From NCBI RefSeq assembly GCF_049673105.1, contig NZ_JBATXG010000020.1:62001-126000 (forward strand): a stretch of 64,000 bases of DNA, given 5' to 3'. Below the pieces are notes generated by a model. It was not told the DNA's origin and made no database searches. It was given only the letters and a program-made list of their open reading frames with translations. Positions within the stretch are counted from its first letter, which is position 1. Each line of letters begins with the position of its first letter. The stretch comes from Castellaniella sp049673105 (GTDB lineage Bacteria > Pseudomonadota > Gammaproteobacteria > Burkholderiales > Burkholderiaceae_B). A program made the position numbers and the translations under genes. This document shows, in pieces, positions 54,143 through 61,755 of the stretch.

Positions 54143-54928
54143 ATGCCGCGTGACGATGCCGCTCGCCGTCAGGCGCTGGGGGCGTTTCTGCGCAGCGCTC
54201 GTGCGCGCGTCAGCCCTGGCGATCATGGCTTGCCGCCGGGTTTGCGGCGGCGCACCCCCGGATTGCGCCGCGAGGAAGTGGCGCAGTTGGGGGGCATCAG
54301 CACCACCTGGTACACCTGGATCGAACAGGGCCGCGAGGTCTCTGTGTCGGTGGATGTCTGGTGCCGGCTGGCCGATGCCCTGAAGCTGGCGCGCGCCGAA
54401 CGGCATTATCTGTTCAGCCTGGCTGAATGCGCCGACCCCCAAGCCGGACGGCTGGACACGGTGGCCCTGCCCGATGGCCTGAGCGATTGCGTCGATAGCA
54501 TCCAGGGGCCGGCCTACATCCTGGATCAGGCCTGGAACGTCCTGGCCTGGAATCCCGCTTTGCAGCAATTGTTTGACGGCTGGCCGGGACGGGGCCGGGC
54601 GAATCTGCTGCATTACATTTTCATGGAACCGGCGGCCCGCACCCTGGTGCTTGACTGGGAAGAGCGCGCCAGCCGCGTGGTGGCCGAATTCCGCGCGGAC
54701 GTGGCGGCCTTGGCCGGCGATCCTGCGATCGGCTCGCTGGTCGCTGAATTACAGGCGGGCAGCCCTTTGTTCGCCCGCTGCTGGACACGCCAGACCGTGA
54801 TCGACCGAGAGGGCGGGCTGCGGGAATTCCAGCACCCTTCGCGCGGGCGACTGCGGTTCCGGCAATTTACGTTTCGCCTGGCGATCCGCCCGGACTGCAA
54901 GCTGGTTATGTTGTTGGGGGATCAGTGA
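54143..54928 (+). CDS. XRE-type regulator with MmyB-like ligand domain
   Basis: A 261-residue regulator: an N-terminal helix-turn-helix (about 10-80, with RTPGLRREEVAQLGGISTTW near 37-56 and WIEQGREVSVS) and a C-terminal MmyB-like domain (about 105-255, with YILDQAWNVLAWNPALQ and EFQHPSRGRLRF). Members often control a neighbouring efflux or oxidoreductase gene; here the convergent MFS exporter 34 bp downstream is the candidate. I chose ATG 54143, whose MPRDDAARRQALG matches the family start. The ligand is unknown, perhaps a fatty acid or hydrophobic compound. Confidence 0.85.
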   Translation: MPRDDAARRQALGAFLRSARARVSPGDHGLPPGLRRRTPGLRREEVAQLGGISTTWYTWIEQGREVSVSVDVWCRLADALKLARAERHYLFSLAECADPQAGRLDTVALPDGLSDCVDSIQGPAYILDQAWNVLAWNPALQQLFDGWPGRGRANLLHYIFMEPAARTLVLDWEERASRVVAEFRADVAALAGDPAIGSLVAELQAGSPLFARCWTRQTVIDREGGLREFQHPSRGRLRFRQFTFRLAIRPDCKLVMLLGDQ

Positions 54929-54962
54929 CGGATGCGTCGGCCTGGCTGCGGCAGGCGCACCG

Positions 54963-56396
54963 TCAGGCTTTTTGGCGGCGGCGCAACTGGCTGCCGGACA
55001 GATTGGACAGGCGCCGGAACGACAGGGCGGATGCGGCCACGCACAAGGCGGTGACGGCAAAGCCCCACATCACGTCGATACGGTCGGCCTCGATGCCGCC
55101 GCGCAGATTGATGCTCAGGTTCAAGGTGGTTGCCGCGCAGGCCACGCCCAGACTGATGCCCAGTTGCTGAGCCATCGCGGCAAAGCTGCTGGCGCGGCTC
55201 ATTTGCGCGGAATCCATGTCGGCGTAAGTCAGGGCATTGACGGCGGTGAACTGCAACGAACGAAAGAAGCCCCCGATCAGCAGCACCGTCACCATCAGCC
55301 AGACCGGCGTGCTGGCCTGAAATAGGGCGCAGGCGGCGGTAAAACAGGCTGCGATCAGCGCATTCCACACCAGCACGCGGCGAAAGCCGAAACGGTGAAC
55401 GATGGGTGTGGCGACCAGCTTCATCAGCAGTGCGCCCGCCGCCGATGTAAAGGTGATCATGCCCGCCGAAAAGGCCGACAGGCCAAAGCCCACCTGCAGC
55501 AGGATGGCCAGCAGGAACGGCGCTGCGCCGCTGCCGAAGCGGCACAGATTGCCGCCCAGCACCGAGACGGCAAAGGTCTGGGTGCGCAGCAGGCTGAGGT
55601 CGATGATGGGGTAGGTGGTGTGGCGGGCATGGCGAATGTACAGCACTCCGCAGACCAGCCCCAGCGCGAGCAGGCTCAGGATGACGCCGATGCCCAGATC
55701 GCCGTGGCCGATGGCTTCCAGGCAGATCATCAGCGCCGCCATGGCGATGCCACTGAGCAGGAATCCGACCGTATCCAGCCTGGGCCGGCCATCGGGGATG
55801 TCGCGGGCAATGTAGCGCCGCACCAGCATGATGCCCAGGACGCCGACCGGGATATTGATCAGAAAGATCCAGTGCCAGGAGGCGTACGTCACCAGAAAGC
55901 CCCCGACGGGCGGACCCAGGACCGGCCCCAGCAAGGCGGGCAGCGTCAGGAAAGCCATCGCCTGGACCAGTTCGGATTTTGGGATGCGCCGCAGCAGGAT
56001 GATGCGCCCGACCGGCACCATCATGGCGCCCGCTGCGCCTTGGGCCACGCGCGAGAGCACCAGTTGTGTCAGGGACTGCGAGACCGCGCAGGCCGCCGAG
56101 CTGAGGATGAACAGCAGAATGGCCGCCAGAAAGACGCGCTGCGCCCCGAAGCGGTCAGCCGCCCAGCCGCTGACGGGCACAAAGACCGCTGTCGCCAGCA
56201 GGTAGCCGGTGATGGTGAGATTCATGCGCACCGCCGTGACGCCGAAGTCCCGCGCCATGGCGGGCAGGGCGGTGGCTACCACGGTCGAATCCAGCATTTG
56301 CATGAACAGGGCGCAGCCGACGATGAAGGGAATCATCCGCTGTTCGAGCGTTCGGGGGGTGGCGGCGGGTAAAGAAGGGCGGTCGGGAGAGGACAT
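54963..56396 (-). CDS. MFS transporter, DHA2-type drug exporter
   Basis: A 477-residue major facilitator with about 14 membrane segments, of the DHA2 (EmrB/QacA/HsrA-like) family. Motif A appears as GWAADRFGAQRVF near 76-88 and motif C as GPVLGPPVGGFLV near 155-167; MLDSTVVATALPAMARDFGV is the family start signature. Such proteins export drugs or metabolites with proton exchange. No periplasmic adaptor (EmrA) is adjacent. ATG 56396 is chosen; the frame could begin at 56438. It is convergent with the XRE gene and divergent from the DUF3460 gene. Confidence 0.88.
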   Translation of the reverse strand: MSSPDRPSLPAATPRTLEQRMIPFIVGCALFMQMLDSTVVATALPAMARDFGVTAVRMNLTITGYLLATAVFVPVSGWAADRFGAQRVFLAAILLFILSSAACAVSQSLTQLVLSRVAQGAAGAMMVPVGRIILLRRIPKSELVQAMAFLTLPALLGPVLGPPVGGFLVTYASWHWIFLINIPVGVLGIMLVRRYIARDIPDGRPRLDTVGFLLSGIAMAALMICLEAIGHGDLGIGVILSLLALGLVCGVLYIRHARHTTYPIIDLSLLRTQTFAVSVLGGNLCRFGSGAAPFLLAILLQVGFGLSAFSAGMITFTSAAGALLMKLVATPIVHRFGFRRVLVWNALIAACFTAACALFQASTPVWLMVTVLLIGGFFRSLQFTAVNALTYADMDSAQMSRASSFAAMAQQLGISLGVACAATTLNLSINLRGGIEADRIDVMWGFAVTALCVAASALSFRRLSNLSGSQLRRRQKA

Positions 56397-56467
56397 GGGC
56401 ACTCGGGGGCGCTTGAGTGCAGTACACTTGGGGCGCATCAGTCATGACGATCTGCAATGGCACTATT

Positions 56468-56659
56468 ATGGCAAACAACTTCACCTCCGAACTGACTCAA
56501 TTCATCACTCAGTACAAACAGGATCATCCCGATACCGAGGCTCGGCAGCGGGCAGGTCGGTTCCGTCTCTGGGACAAAGATCTGAATCCGGAACAGCAAG
56601 ACGGTTTCCGCGCCGCCAAGGTCGCGCAGGATCCTTACGTCTATTACCAAAAGGCCTGA
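56468..56659 (+). CDS. DUF3460 family small protein
   Basis: A 63-residue protein starting MANNFTSELTQFITQYKQ, with RQRAGRFRLWDKDLNPEQQ near 29-47 and a YVYYQKA end, matching DUF3460. The family is found mainly in Burkholderiales, next to scpA, and has no known function. It is 9 bp before scpA, probably the first gene of the DUF3460-scpA-panC unit. Upstream in-frame ATG at 56441 or earlier is possible; the family length supports 56468. Confidence 0.8.
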   Translation: MANNFTSELTQFITQYKQDHPDTEARQRAGRFRLWDKDLNPEQQDGFRAAKVAQDPYVYYQKA

Positions 56660-56668
56660 TCGGTCGTC

Positions 56669-57538
56669 ATGCCGCCCGCGCCCGCCACCGGGCTGGATGC
56701 CTTGATGGCGCCGGCTGTGGACAGTACGCCCGACGTGATTGATCACGTGGCGTTGGCGCGGCTGTACGGCGAACCTTTATTCGACATCCCGCAAGACCTG
56801 TACATCCCCCCCGATGCACTGGAAGTCTTCCTGGAAGCGTTCGAAGGCCCGCTGGATTTGCTGCTGTACCTGATCCGCAAGCAGAATTTCAATGTGCTCG
56901 ACATCCCGATGGCGGAAGTCACGGCCCAGTATCTCAGTTATGTCGAACAGGTCCGGCGCACCAATCTGGAGCTGGCCGGCGAATATCTGCTGATGGCGGC
57001 CCTGCTGATTGAAATCAAATCACGCATGTTGCTGCCCGTGCGTCAGTCGGATACGGGGGAAGAGGTCGAAGACCCACGTGCCGAATTGGTGCGCCGCTTG
57101 CTGGAATACGAGCGCATGAAACTGGCGGCGCAACGCCTGGATGCCTTGCCGCGCGTGGGTCGCGATTTTCAGTTGGCCCATGCGCAGGCCGACCTGAGCG
57201 TCGAGGTTCTGTTGCCCGAAATCAGCCCGACGGATCTGAAAGACGCCTGGCAGGCCATTTTGCAGCGCGCGCGCCTGAATGCCAGCCACCGCATCACGCG
57301 TGAACAGCTGTCCGTGCGCGATCACATGAGCCACATCCTGCGGCGTCTGTCCGATGTGCGTTTCATGGAATTTACCGAATTGTTCATGGAACGCGTCCGC
57401 ATGGGCGAGCCGGCGGCGGTGATCGTCGTGCATTTTCTGGCTCTGTTGGAATTGACGCGCGAATCCCTGCTTGAAATTACCCAGGCGGCGCCGTATGCGC
57501 CGCTGTATGTCAGATTGTCTTATACACGCTCGGCCTGA
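56669..57538 (+). CDS. scpA: Segregation and condensation protein A
   Basis: ScpA is the kleisin of the Smc-ScpAB condensin complex in chromosome organisation. The 289-residue protein shows the N-terminal VFLEAFEGPLDLLLYLIRKQ at about 52-71, NVLDIPMAEVTAQYLSYV near 74-91, and RAELVRRLLEYERMKLAAQR near 131-150, with a C-terminal winged-helix part (FMEFTELFMERV). The first 40 residues are a variable extension. ScpB and Smc are not next to it. Common order with DUF3460 and panC in this order of bacteria. Confidence 0.93.
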   Translation: MPPAPATGLDALMAPAVDSTPDVIDHVALARLYGEPLFDIPQDLYIPPDALEVFLEAFEGPLDLLLYLIRKQNFNVLDIPMAEVTAQYLSYVEQVRRTNLELAGEYLLMAALLIEIKSRMLLPVRQSDTGEEVEDPRAELVRRLLEYERMKLAAQRLDALPRVGRDFQLAHAQADLSVEVLLPEISPTDLKDAWQAILQRARLNASHRITREQLSVRDHMSHILRRLSDVRFMEFTELFMERVRMGEPAAVIVVHFLALLELTRESLLEITQAAPYAPLYVRLSYTRSA

Positions 57539-57559
57539 TGGCCCGTGCCGGAGTTTCCT

Positions 57560-58414
57560 GTGAAAGTTGTTCATTCCATCGAAGATTTGCGCAACCAGCT
57601 GCGCGGCCAGTTGCGCGTTGCTTTCGTGCCGACCATGGGCAATCTGCATGCCGCCCATTTGTCCCTGATGCGTCTGGCGCGTCAGCATGGCGATCCGGTG
57701 GTGGCCAGCATTTTCGTCAATCGCCTGCAGTTCGGGCCACACGAGGATTTCGACCGCTACCCGCGCACGCTGGCGCAAGACATCGAAAAGCTGGAAGGCG
57801 AGCGCGACGTATATGTGCTGTTCGCCCCGGACGAGCGCGAACTGTATCCCGAGCCGCAAAATTTCCGCATTCAGCCCGGCGATGCGCTGGGCAAGATCCT
57901 GGAAGGCGAATTTCGCCCGGATTTTTTCATGGGTGTCAGCACGGTCGTGCTGAAGCTCTTTTCCTGTGTGCAGCCGCAGGTGGCGGTGTTCGGCAAAAAA
58001 GACTATCAGCAGTTGATGGTGGTGCGGGCCATGTGCCGGCAGTTTCAGTTGCCGGTGGAAATTCTCGCGCATGAGACCGTGCGTGATCCCGATGGCCTGG
58101 CCCTGTCGTCGCGCAATCGTTACCTGTCGGCGGATGAGCGCGCCGAGGCTCCGCAGCTGTACGGCCTGCTGCAGCAGGTGCGCGACATGATCGCCAGCGG
58201 TCGCAGCGATTGTGCAGCGGCGGAATCCCAGGCGCTGCAGACTTTGCGCGACCGGGGCTGGGACCCTGATTATGTGTCCGTGCGCCGCCAGCGCGACCTG
58301 TTGGCGCCGACAGCGGCTGAAATCCACGAGGGCGAACCGCTGGTCGTGCTGACGGCGGCCCGTCTGGGCGCAACGCGCCTGATCGACAATCTGGAATTTC
58401 AAGCCGGACGCTAA
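57560..58414 (+). CDS. panC: Pantothenate synthetase
   Basis: PanC joins pantoate and beta-alanine with ATP hydrolysis to AMP. The 284-residue protein has PTMGNLHAAHLSL near 25-37, FVNRLQFGPHEDFDRYPRT near 54-72, FGKKDYQQL near 147-155 and LSSRNRYLS near 183-191. The nucleotidyl HxGH motif reads HAAH here, with Ala for the usual Gly; other catalytic segments are normal. Start is GTG 57560, with CGGAG 6 bases upstream; GTG 57545 would add 5 residues. It is coupled with scpA by close spacing. Confidence 0.93.
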   Translation: MKVVHSIEDLRNQLRGQLRVAFVPTMGNLHAAHLSLMRLARQHGDPVVASIFVNRLQFGPHEDFDRYPRTLAQDIEKLEGERDVYVLFAPDERELYPEPQNFRIQPGDALGKILEGEFRPDFFMGVSTVVLKLFSCVQPQVAVFGKKDYQQLMVVRAMCRQFQLPVEILAHETVRDPDGLALSSRNRYLSADERAEAPQLYGLLQQVRDMIASGRSDCAAAESQALQTLRDRGWDPDYVSVRRQRDLLAPTAAEIHEGEPLVVLTAARLGATRLIDNLEFQAGR

Positions 58415-58451
58415 GCGCCTCGCAGATCCCCCCCGGGTGGCTGTTTTCTGT

Positions 58452-58467
58452 CTGTCAGGCCTGACAG
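58452..58467. promoter_or_regulatory. 16-bp perfect palindrome upstream of the LuxR-type gene
   Basis: CTGTCAGGCCTGACAG, centred 74 bp before the ATG of the solo LuxR-type regulator. Size and symmetry suit a dimeric regulator site. A T-rich stretch precedes it and a G-run follows. Confidence 0.45.
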
Positions 58468-58532
58468 CTGTTCGTCACCGGGGGTTATGACAGAATCCCT
58501 GCACCAAAAGCAAGATAAAAAGGGGGACTGTC

Positions 58533-58883
58533 ATGTCGATCATGGGCATGCACCTGGGGGATGTTCCGCCCGGCGCTCAGGCCATTCAGCGTCTGACCCT
58601 GCGGGAACGCGAGGTCGCGGATTACATCACGCGGGGGCGCTCCAATAAATACATCGCTGCGGAACTGGGAGTATCGCAGCGCACCATCGAGGCGCATCGC
58701 GCCCGTATTTTCATGAAGATCGGCGTGCGCAATGCCGTCGAACTGACGCAGCACTACGTGCGCTGGAAATTGCCGCTGGCCGACGAGCAAGGGGCGGGCC
58801 GGCACCATCGGTGCCAGGCGCAGCGCCCGGCACCGGGGCAGCGATCAGGGCGCGTCGCAGCGCTGGGCCGGCTGGGACGCTAG
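58533..58883 (+). CDS. Solo LuxR/FixJ-type helix-turn-helix regulator
   Basis: A 116-residue protein made almost only of a LuxR-type HTH: LTLREREVADYITRGRSNKY at 21-40, then IAAELGVSQRTIEAHRARIF, with the C-terminal helix (VRNAVELTQHYVRWK). No receiver or autoinducer domain precedes it, so it resembles the output half of a FixJ-type regulator. The last 35 residues after LPLADEQ are a basic unstructured tail that overlaps the convergent lipoprotein gene by 39 bp. AAGGGGG lies 7 bases before the ATG. It likely binds the upstream palindrome and regulates itself; targets unknown. Confidence 0.82.
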   Translation: MSIMGMHLGDVPPGAQAIQRLTLREREVADYITRGRSNKYIAAELGVSQRTIEAHRARIFMKIGVRNAVELTQHYVRWKLPLADEQGAGRHHRCQAQRPAPGQRSGRVAALGRLGR

Positions 58884-59522
58884 CTCGGCGATCGGGTCCA
58901 GATCGGCCTGGCGAGTCAGGCTGGAGTCCAGCAAGGGCGCCTTGCCGTTCACCCGTACCACGCGCAGCACGTTCGAGGTGCTGAATTCCAGGCTGGCGCG
59001 GGTGTGTTCACCGCTTTGCAGCACGATGCGCACCGGGGCATCGCCGGTCAGGAACCAGCAGCCCATCGTGGCGCGGGCAGGACTGCTGCCATCCACAGGG
59101 GTGCTGCGGGCGCGCCATTGGCCATCGGGCGCCAGCGTCAGGGTCATGCGATTGGAGGGGCATTGCCCGCTGTCTGCGCAGGCGATGGTGCCCAGATAGG
59201 TGCGTGTGTCAGCGAGCGCCTGGGGCAGGTTTTGCCGGGCGGTGCTGGCCGCCGGTGCAGCGCCTGCGCCAGCTCCGGCGGACGCGTCTGACTGGCTGCC
59301 GGCTGCCGAGGATGCCTGAGCCTGGCCGCCAAAGCCCAGCTGAAGCTGAGAAGGCGCCTGGGCGGCGGAATCCCCCTGAGCACGCTGGCGGGCATCGGAT
59401 ACCGTGCTGTCGCGTGGGGTGTCGTAGTAGCCGGGGGCGCGCTGCTGGGCGCAGGCGCTCAAGAGCACTATCAGGCTCAGGCTGAGCAAGCGGATCGGGG
59501 AAAGGAAAGGAAGGCGCGGCAT
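58845..59522 (-). CDS. NlpE-like lipoprotein
   Basis: A 225-residue lipoprotein (lipobox LSAC, Cys24) with an Ala/Gln/Ser-rich linker to about 95 and a C-terminal domain with TYLGTIACADSGQCPSNRM, LAPDGQWRA, MGCWFLTGD and FSTSNVLRVVRVNG, resembling the NlpE N-terminal fold. NlpE in enterobacteria senses surface and copper stress through Cpx; here the Cys pair is not CxxC. The match is weak, so other META/copper-resistance-like families are possible. It lies between the solo LuxR gene and the peptidase. Confidence 0.6.
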   Translation of the reverse strand: MPRLPFLSPIRLLSLSLIVLLSACAQQRAPGYYDTPRDSTVSDARQRAQGDSAAQAPSQLQLGFGGQAQASSAAGSQSDASAGAGAGAAPAASTARQNLPQALADTRTYLGTIACADSGQCPSNRMTLTLAPDGQWRARSTPVDGSSPARATMGCWFLTGDAPVRIVLQSGEHTRASLEFSTSNVLRVVRVNGKAPLLDSSLTRQADLDPIAELASQPAQRCDAP

Positions 59523-59594
59523 GACGGTATGGGTCAGGTGGGCGAAAACGCCATTCTACGCATTTGCAGCCTGCTTGGGCAGGGTGGCGCGGAT

Positions 59595-60308
59595 ATGAGC
59601 GCTCTCCTGGACGCCGTTTGCGCATCGTGGTCGTGGCTGGCGGCGGGGATGGTCGGCGGGTGCGCCTGGTGGGGAATGGGGCTGGCGCGCTGGGCACAGG
59701 CATATCACCGCCGTGTACGGGCCGGGGCGCCCGCCGTTGCCGCTACGCTATGGCGCGCAGCCCTGCATGCGCGCCGACAGCCTGTCCGATGGCGACGGGA
59801 TGGCGTGGGCGGCGTGGCAGCCGGTACCCTGGCAGCGGGTATCTTGTATCTGCAGGGCTGGGCCGGCATGGGATCGTTGCTGCTTGGCATGGGCATGATG
59901 TCCCTGGCCTGGCTGGATGCGCGCAGCGGCTTGCTGCCGGATGCCTTGACTCTGCCTTTGATGGGAGCGGGCTGGTGGCTGGGGCGGCTGGATGTCTGGT
60001 CGGCGGTGCTTGCATCGCTTTCCGTCTGGGCGGGCCTGGCGATCCTGGCCTGGCTATATCGCCGCGTGCGCGGGCGGGATGGCTTTGGCGGCGGCGATAT
60101 CAAATGCCTGGCCATGCTGGCCGGCTGGCTGGGCGGGGTGCCCGCGCTGACCCTCTTGTGGACGGCCAGTCTGTTGGGCCTGCTGGGCTGGGTCTGCCAC
60201 CGATCCCGACAGCGGGTCTACCCCTTTGGCCCCTATCTGGCTCTGGCGACAGGCCCGTGGTTGTTGTGGCCCCAGGGGGTGGCCTTGCTGCTGGACGGGC
60301 TGATGTAA
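59595..60308 (+). CDS. Prepilin peptidase, A24 type, without the Cys domain
   Basis: A 237-residue membrane aspartyl protease of the A24 family, which cleaves type IV prepilin leaders. The two catalytic motifs are present: LAWLDARSG near 109-117 (Asp113) and GFGGGDIKC near 167-175 (Asp172). The N-terminal methyltransferase domain with two CxxC pairs, usual in PilD, is missing; the first 75 residues are Arg/Ala-rich and hydrophobic. Length is about 50 shorter than PilD. coaE and zapD follow, as in pilD-coaE-zapD loci, but pilB and pilC are not upstream. I chose ATG 59595; an in-frame ATG at 59529 is possible. Confidence 0.8.
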   Translation: MSALLDAVCASWSWLAAGMVGGCAWWGMGLARWAQAYHRRVRAGAPAVAATLWRAALHARRQPVRWRRDGVGGVAAGTLAAGILYLQGWAGMGSLLLGMGMMSLAWLDARSGLLPDALTLPLMGAGWWLGRLDVWSAVLASLSVWAGLAILAWLYRRVRGRDGFGGGDIKCLAMLAGWLGGVPALTLLWTASLLGLLGWVCHRSRQRVYPFGPYLALATGPWLLWPQGVALLLDGLM

Positions 60309-60340
60309 AGTCATGGTTTCATCTTTGTCGGGATCGACGC

Positions 60341-60973
60341 ATGTTTTCCATCGGGCTGACCGGCGGTATCGGATCCGGTAAAACCCAGGTGGCCGACTGG
60401 CTGGCTGAATGGGGGGCTGCGGTGATCGATACGGATCAGATCGCGCATGCGCTGACGGCGGCTGGCGGCCCGGCAATCGAACCCGTGCGCCAGGCGTTCG
60501 GGCCGGCCTCGATTGCTGCCGATGGCAGCCTGGATCGGGCGTGGATGCGCGAGCGGGTCTTCAGCGATGCGTCCGTCAGGCAGCGGTTGGAGGCCATTCT
60601 GCACCCTTTGATCGACCAGGCAGTGCGGGATCGGGCCGCGCACACACAAGGCTTGTATCGGGTGTATGTAGTGCCGCTGCTGGTGGAATCCGGGCGCTGG
60701 CGGGATCGGGTGGATCGCATCTGCGTGGTCGATTGCGATCCGGCGACGCAGATTCGCCGGGTGCAGAGCCGCAGCGGGCTGACGCCAGAGGCCATTGAGC
60801 GTATCATGTCCGCTCAGGCTGCCCGGGGGGATCGCTTGGCTGTTGCAGACGATGTCATCGTGAATGACGGCGATACCAGTTTGGATATGCTGCGTCAGCG
60901 ATCCCGGCAATGTCACCAGTTATGGTGCGATCTGGCCTCCCGGTCGTTGCGTGGGCCGACCATTCATGATTAG
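60341..60973 (+). CDS. coaE: Dephospho-CoA kinase
   Basis: CoaE phosphorylates the 3'-OH of dephospho-CoA, the last step to coenzyme A. The 210-residue protein has the P-loop IGLTGGIGSGKT at 4-15, VIDTDQIAHAL near 28-38, and the LPLL-like VVPLLVESGRW near 109-119 with CVVDCDP near 127-133. It starts 32 bp after the prepilin peptidase and precedes zapD by 12 bp. Start ATG 60341 fits the family exactly. Confidence 0.95.
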   Translation: MFSIGLTGGIGSGKTQVADWLAEWGAAVIDTDQIAHALTAAGGPAIEPVRQAFGPASIAADGSLDRAWMRERVFSDASVRQRLEAILHPLIDQAVRDRAAHTQGLYRVYVVPLLVESGRWRDRVDRICVVDCDPATQIRRVQSRSGLTPEAIERIMSAQAARGDRLAVADDVIVNDGDTSLDMLRQRSRQCHQLWCDLASRSLRGPTIHD

Positions 60974-60985
60974 GGTCTTTTGCGT

Positions 60986-61738
60986 GTGATTCTATACGAG
61001 TATCCCTGCAATGAACGTGTACGCACTCTGCTCCGGGTAGAGTATCTCTTCGACCGCCTGTTCTATTTCATGCGCGGCGAAGACGCGCATCATCATCAGA
61101 TCGCCATGGCGGCGCTGTTCGACCTGCTCGACGTATGCGAACGCGCCGATGTCCGCACCGCCGTCCTGCAGGATCTCGACCGGCATCGTTCGGCCCTGTC
61201 TGCCTTGCGGGAACACCCTGGGGTGGACCGGACGACGGTGGACAATCTGCTGGATGAAATCCAGGCCGTGTCGGCGGCCCTGGCCGGCCAGGGCCGTATC
61301 GGTCAGTGCTTGCGCGACAACGAATGGCTGGCCAGTTTGCGCGGGCGGATCACCATGCCGGGCGGCTCCTCGTCCGTCGATTTGCCGTCCTACTATGCCT
61401 GGCAGATCAAAGCGCCCGATGCGCGGATGCACGACCTGCAGGGGTGGATCGACCCGCTGTTGCCTTTGCACAGGGCCATGGCCCTGATTCTGCAATTGCT
61501 GCGCGATGCGGGCGATGCCCGCGATCAGATGGCCAGTCAGGGTGCCTACCAGGAAATGCTGGGCGGCAAGACCTTTCAGCTGTTACGGGTCTGGGTCGAT
61601 CCGCAACTGCAGGTATTCCCCGAAATCAGCGCGAATAAATACGTTATCTGGGTTCGGTTTTCTGCGCAGGATAATGTGCTCAAGCCGCAGCCGGTCAGCC
61701 GCGACATTGCTTTTCGCCTTGCCCGCTGCAATCTTTAA
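60986..61738 (+). CDS. zapD: Cell division protein ZapD
   Basis: ZapD crosslinks and bundles FtsZ filaments at the division site. The 250-residue protein starts (V/M)ILYEYPCNERVRTLLRVEY from the GTG at 60986, the family N-terminus, and contains YAWQIKAPDARMHDLQGWID near 138-157 and GAYQEMLGGKTFQLLRVWVD near 187-206. TAGGG lies 10 bases before the GTG; a TTG at 60980 is an alternative. In many relatives yacG follows; here RND efflux genes follow instead. Confidence 0.92.
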   Translation: MILYEYPCNERVRTLLRVEYLFDRLFYFMRGEDAHHHQIAMAALFDLLDVCERADVRTAVLQDLDRHRSALSALREHPGVDRTTVDNLLDEIQAVSAALAGQGRIGQCLRDNEWLASLRGRITMPGGSSSVDLPSYYAWQIKAPDARMHDLQGWIDPLLPLHRAMALILQLLRDAGDARDQMASQGAYQEMLGGKTFQLLRVWVDPQLQVFPEISANKYVIWVRFSAQDNVLKPQPVSRDIAFRLARCNL

Positions 61739-61755
61739 ATCCAGGTTTTTCCATC

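Noticed and set aside
58845..59522. Naming the lipoprotein NlpE outright
   Set aside because: The fold pattern is suggestive, but the CxxC of NlpE is absent and no Cpx genes are near.
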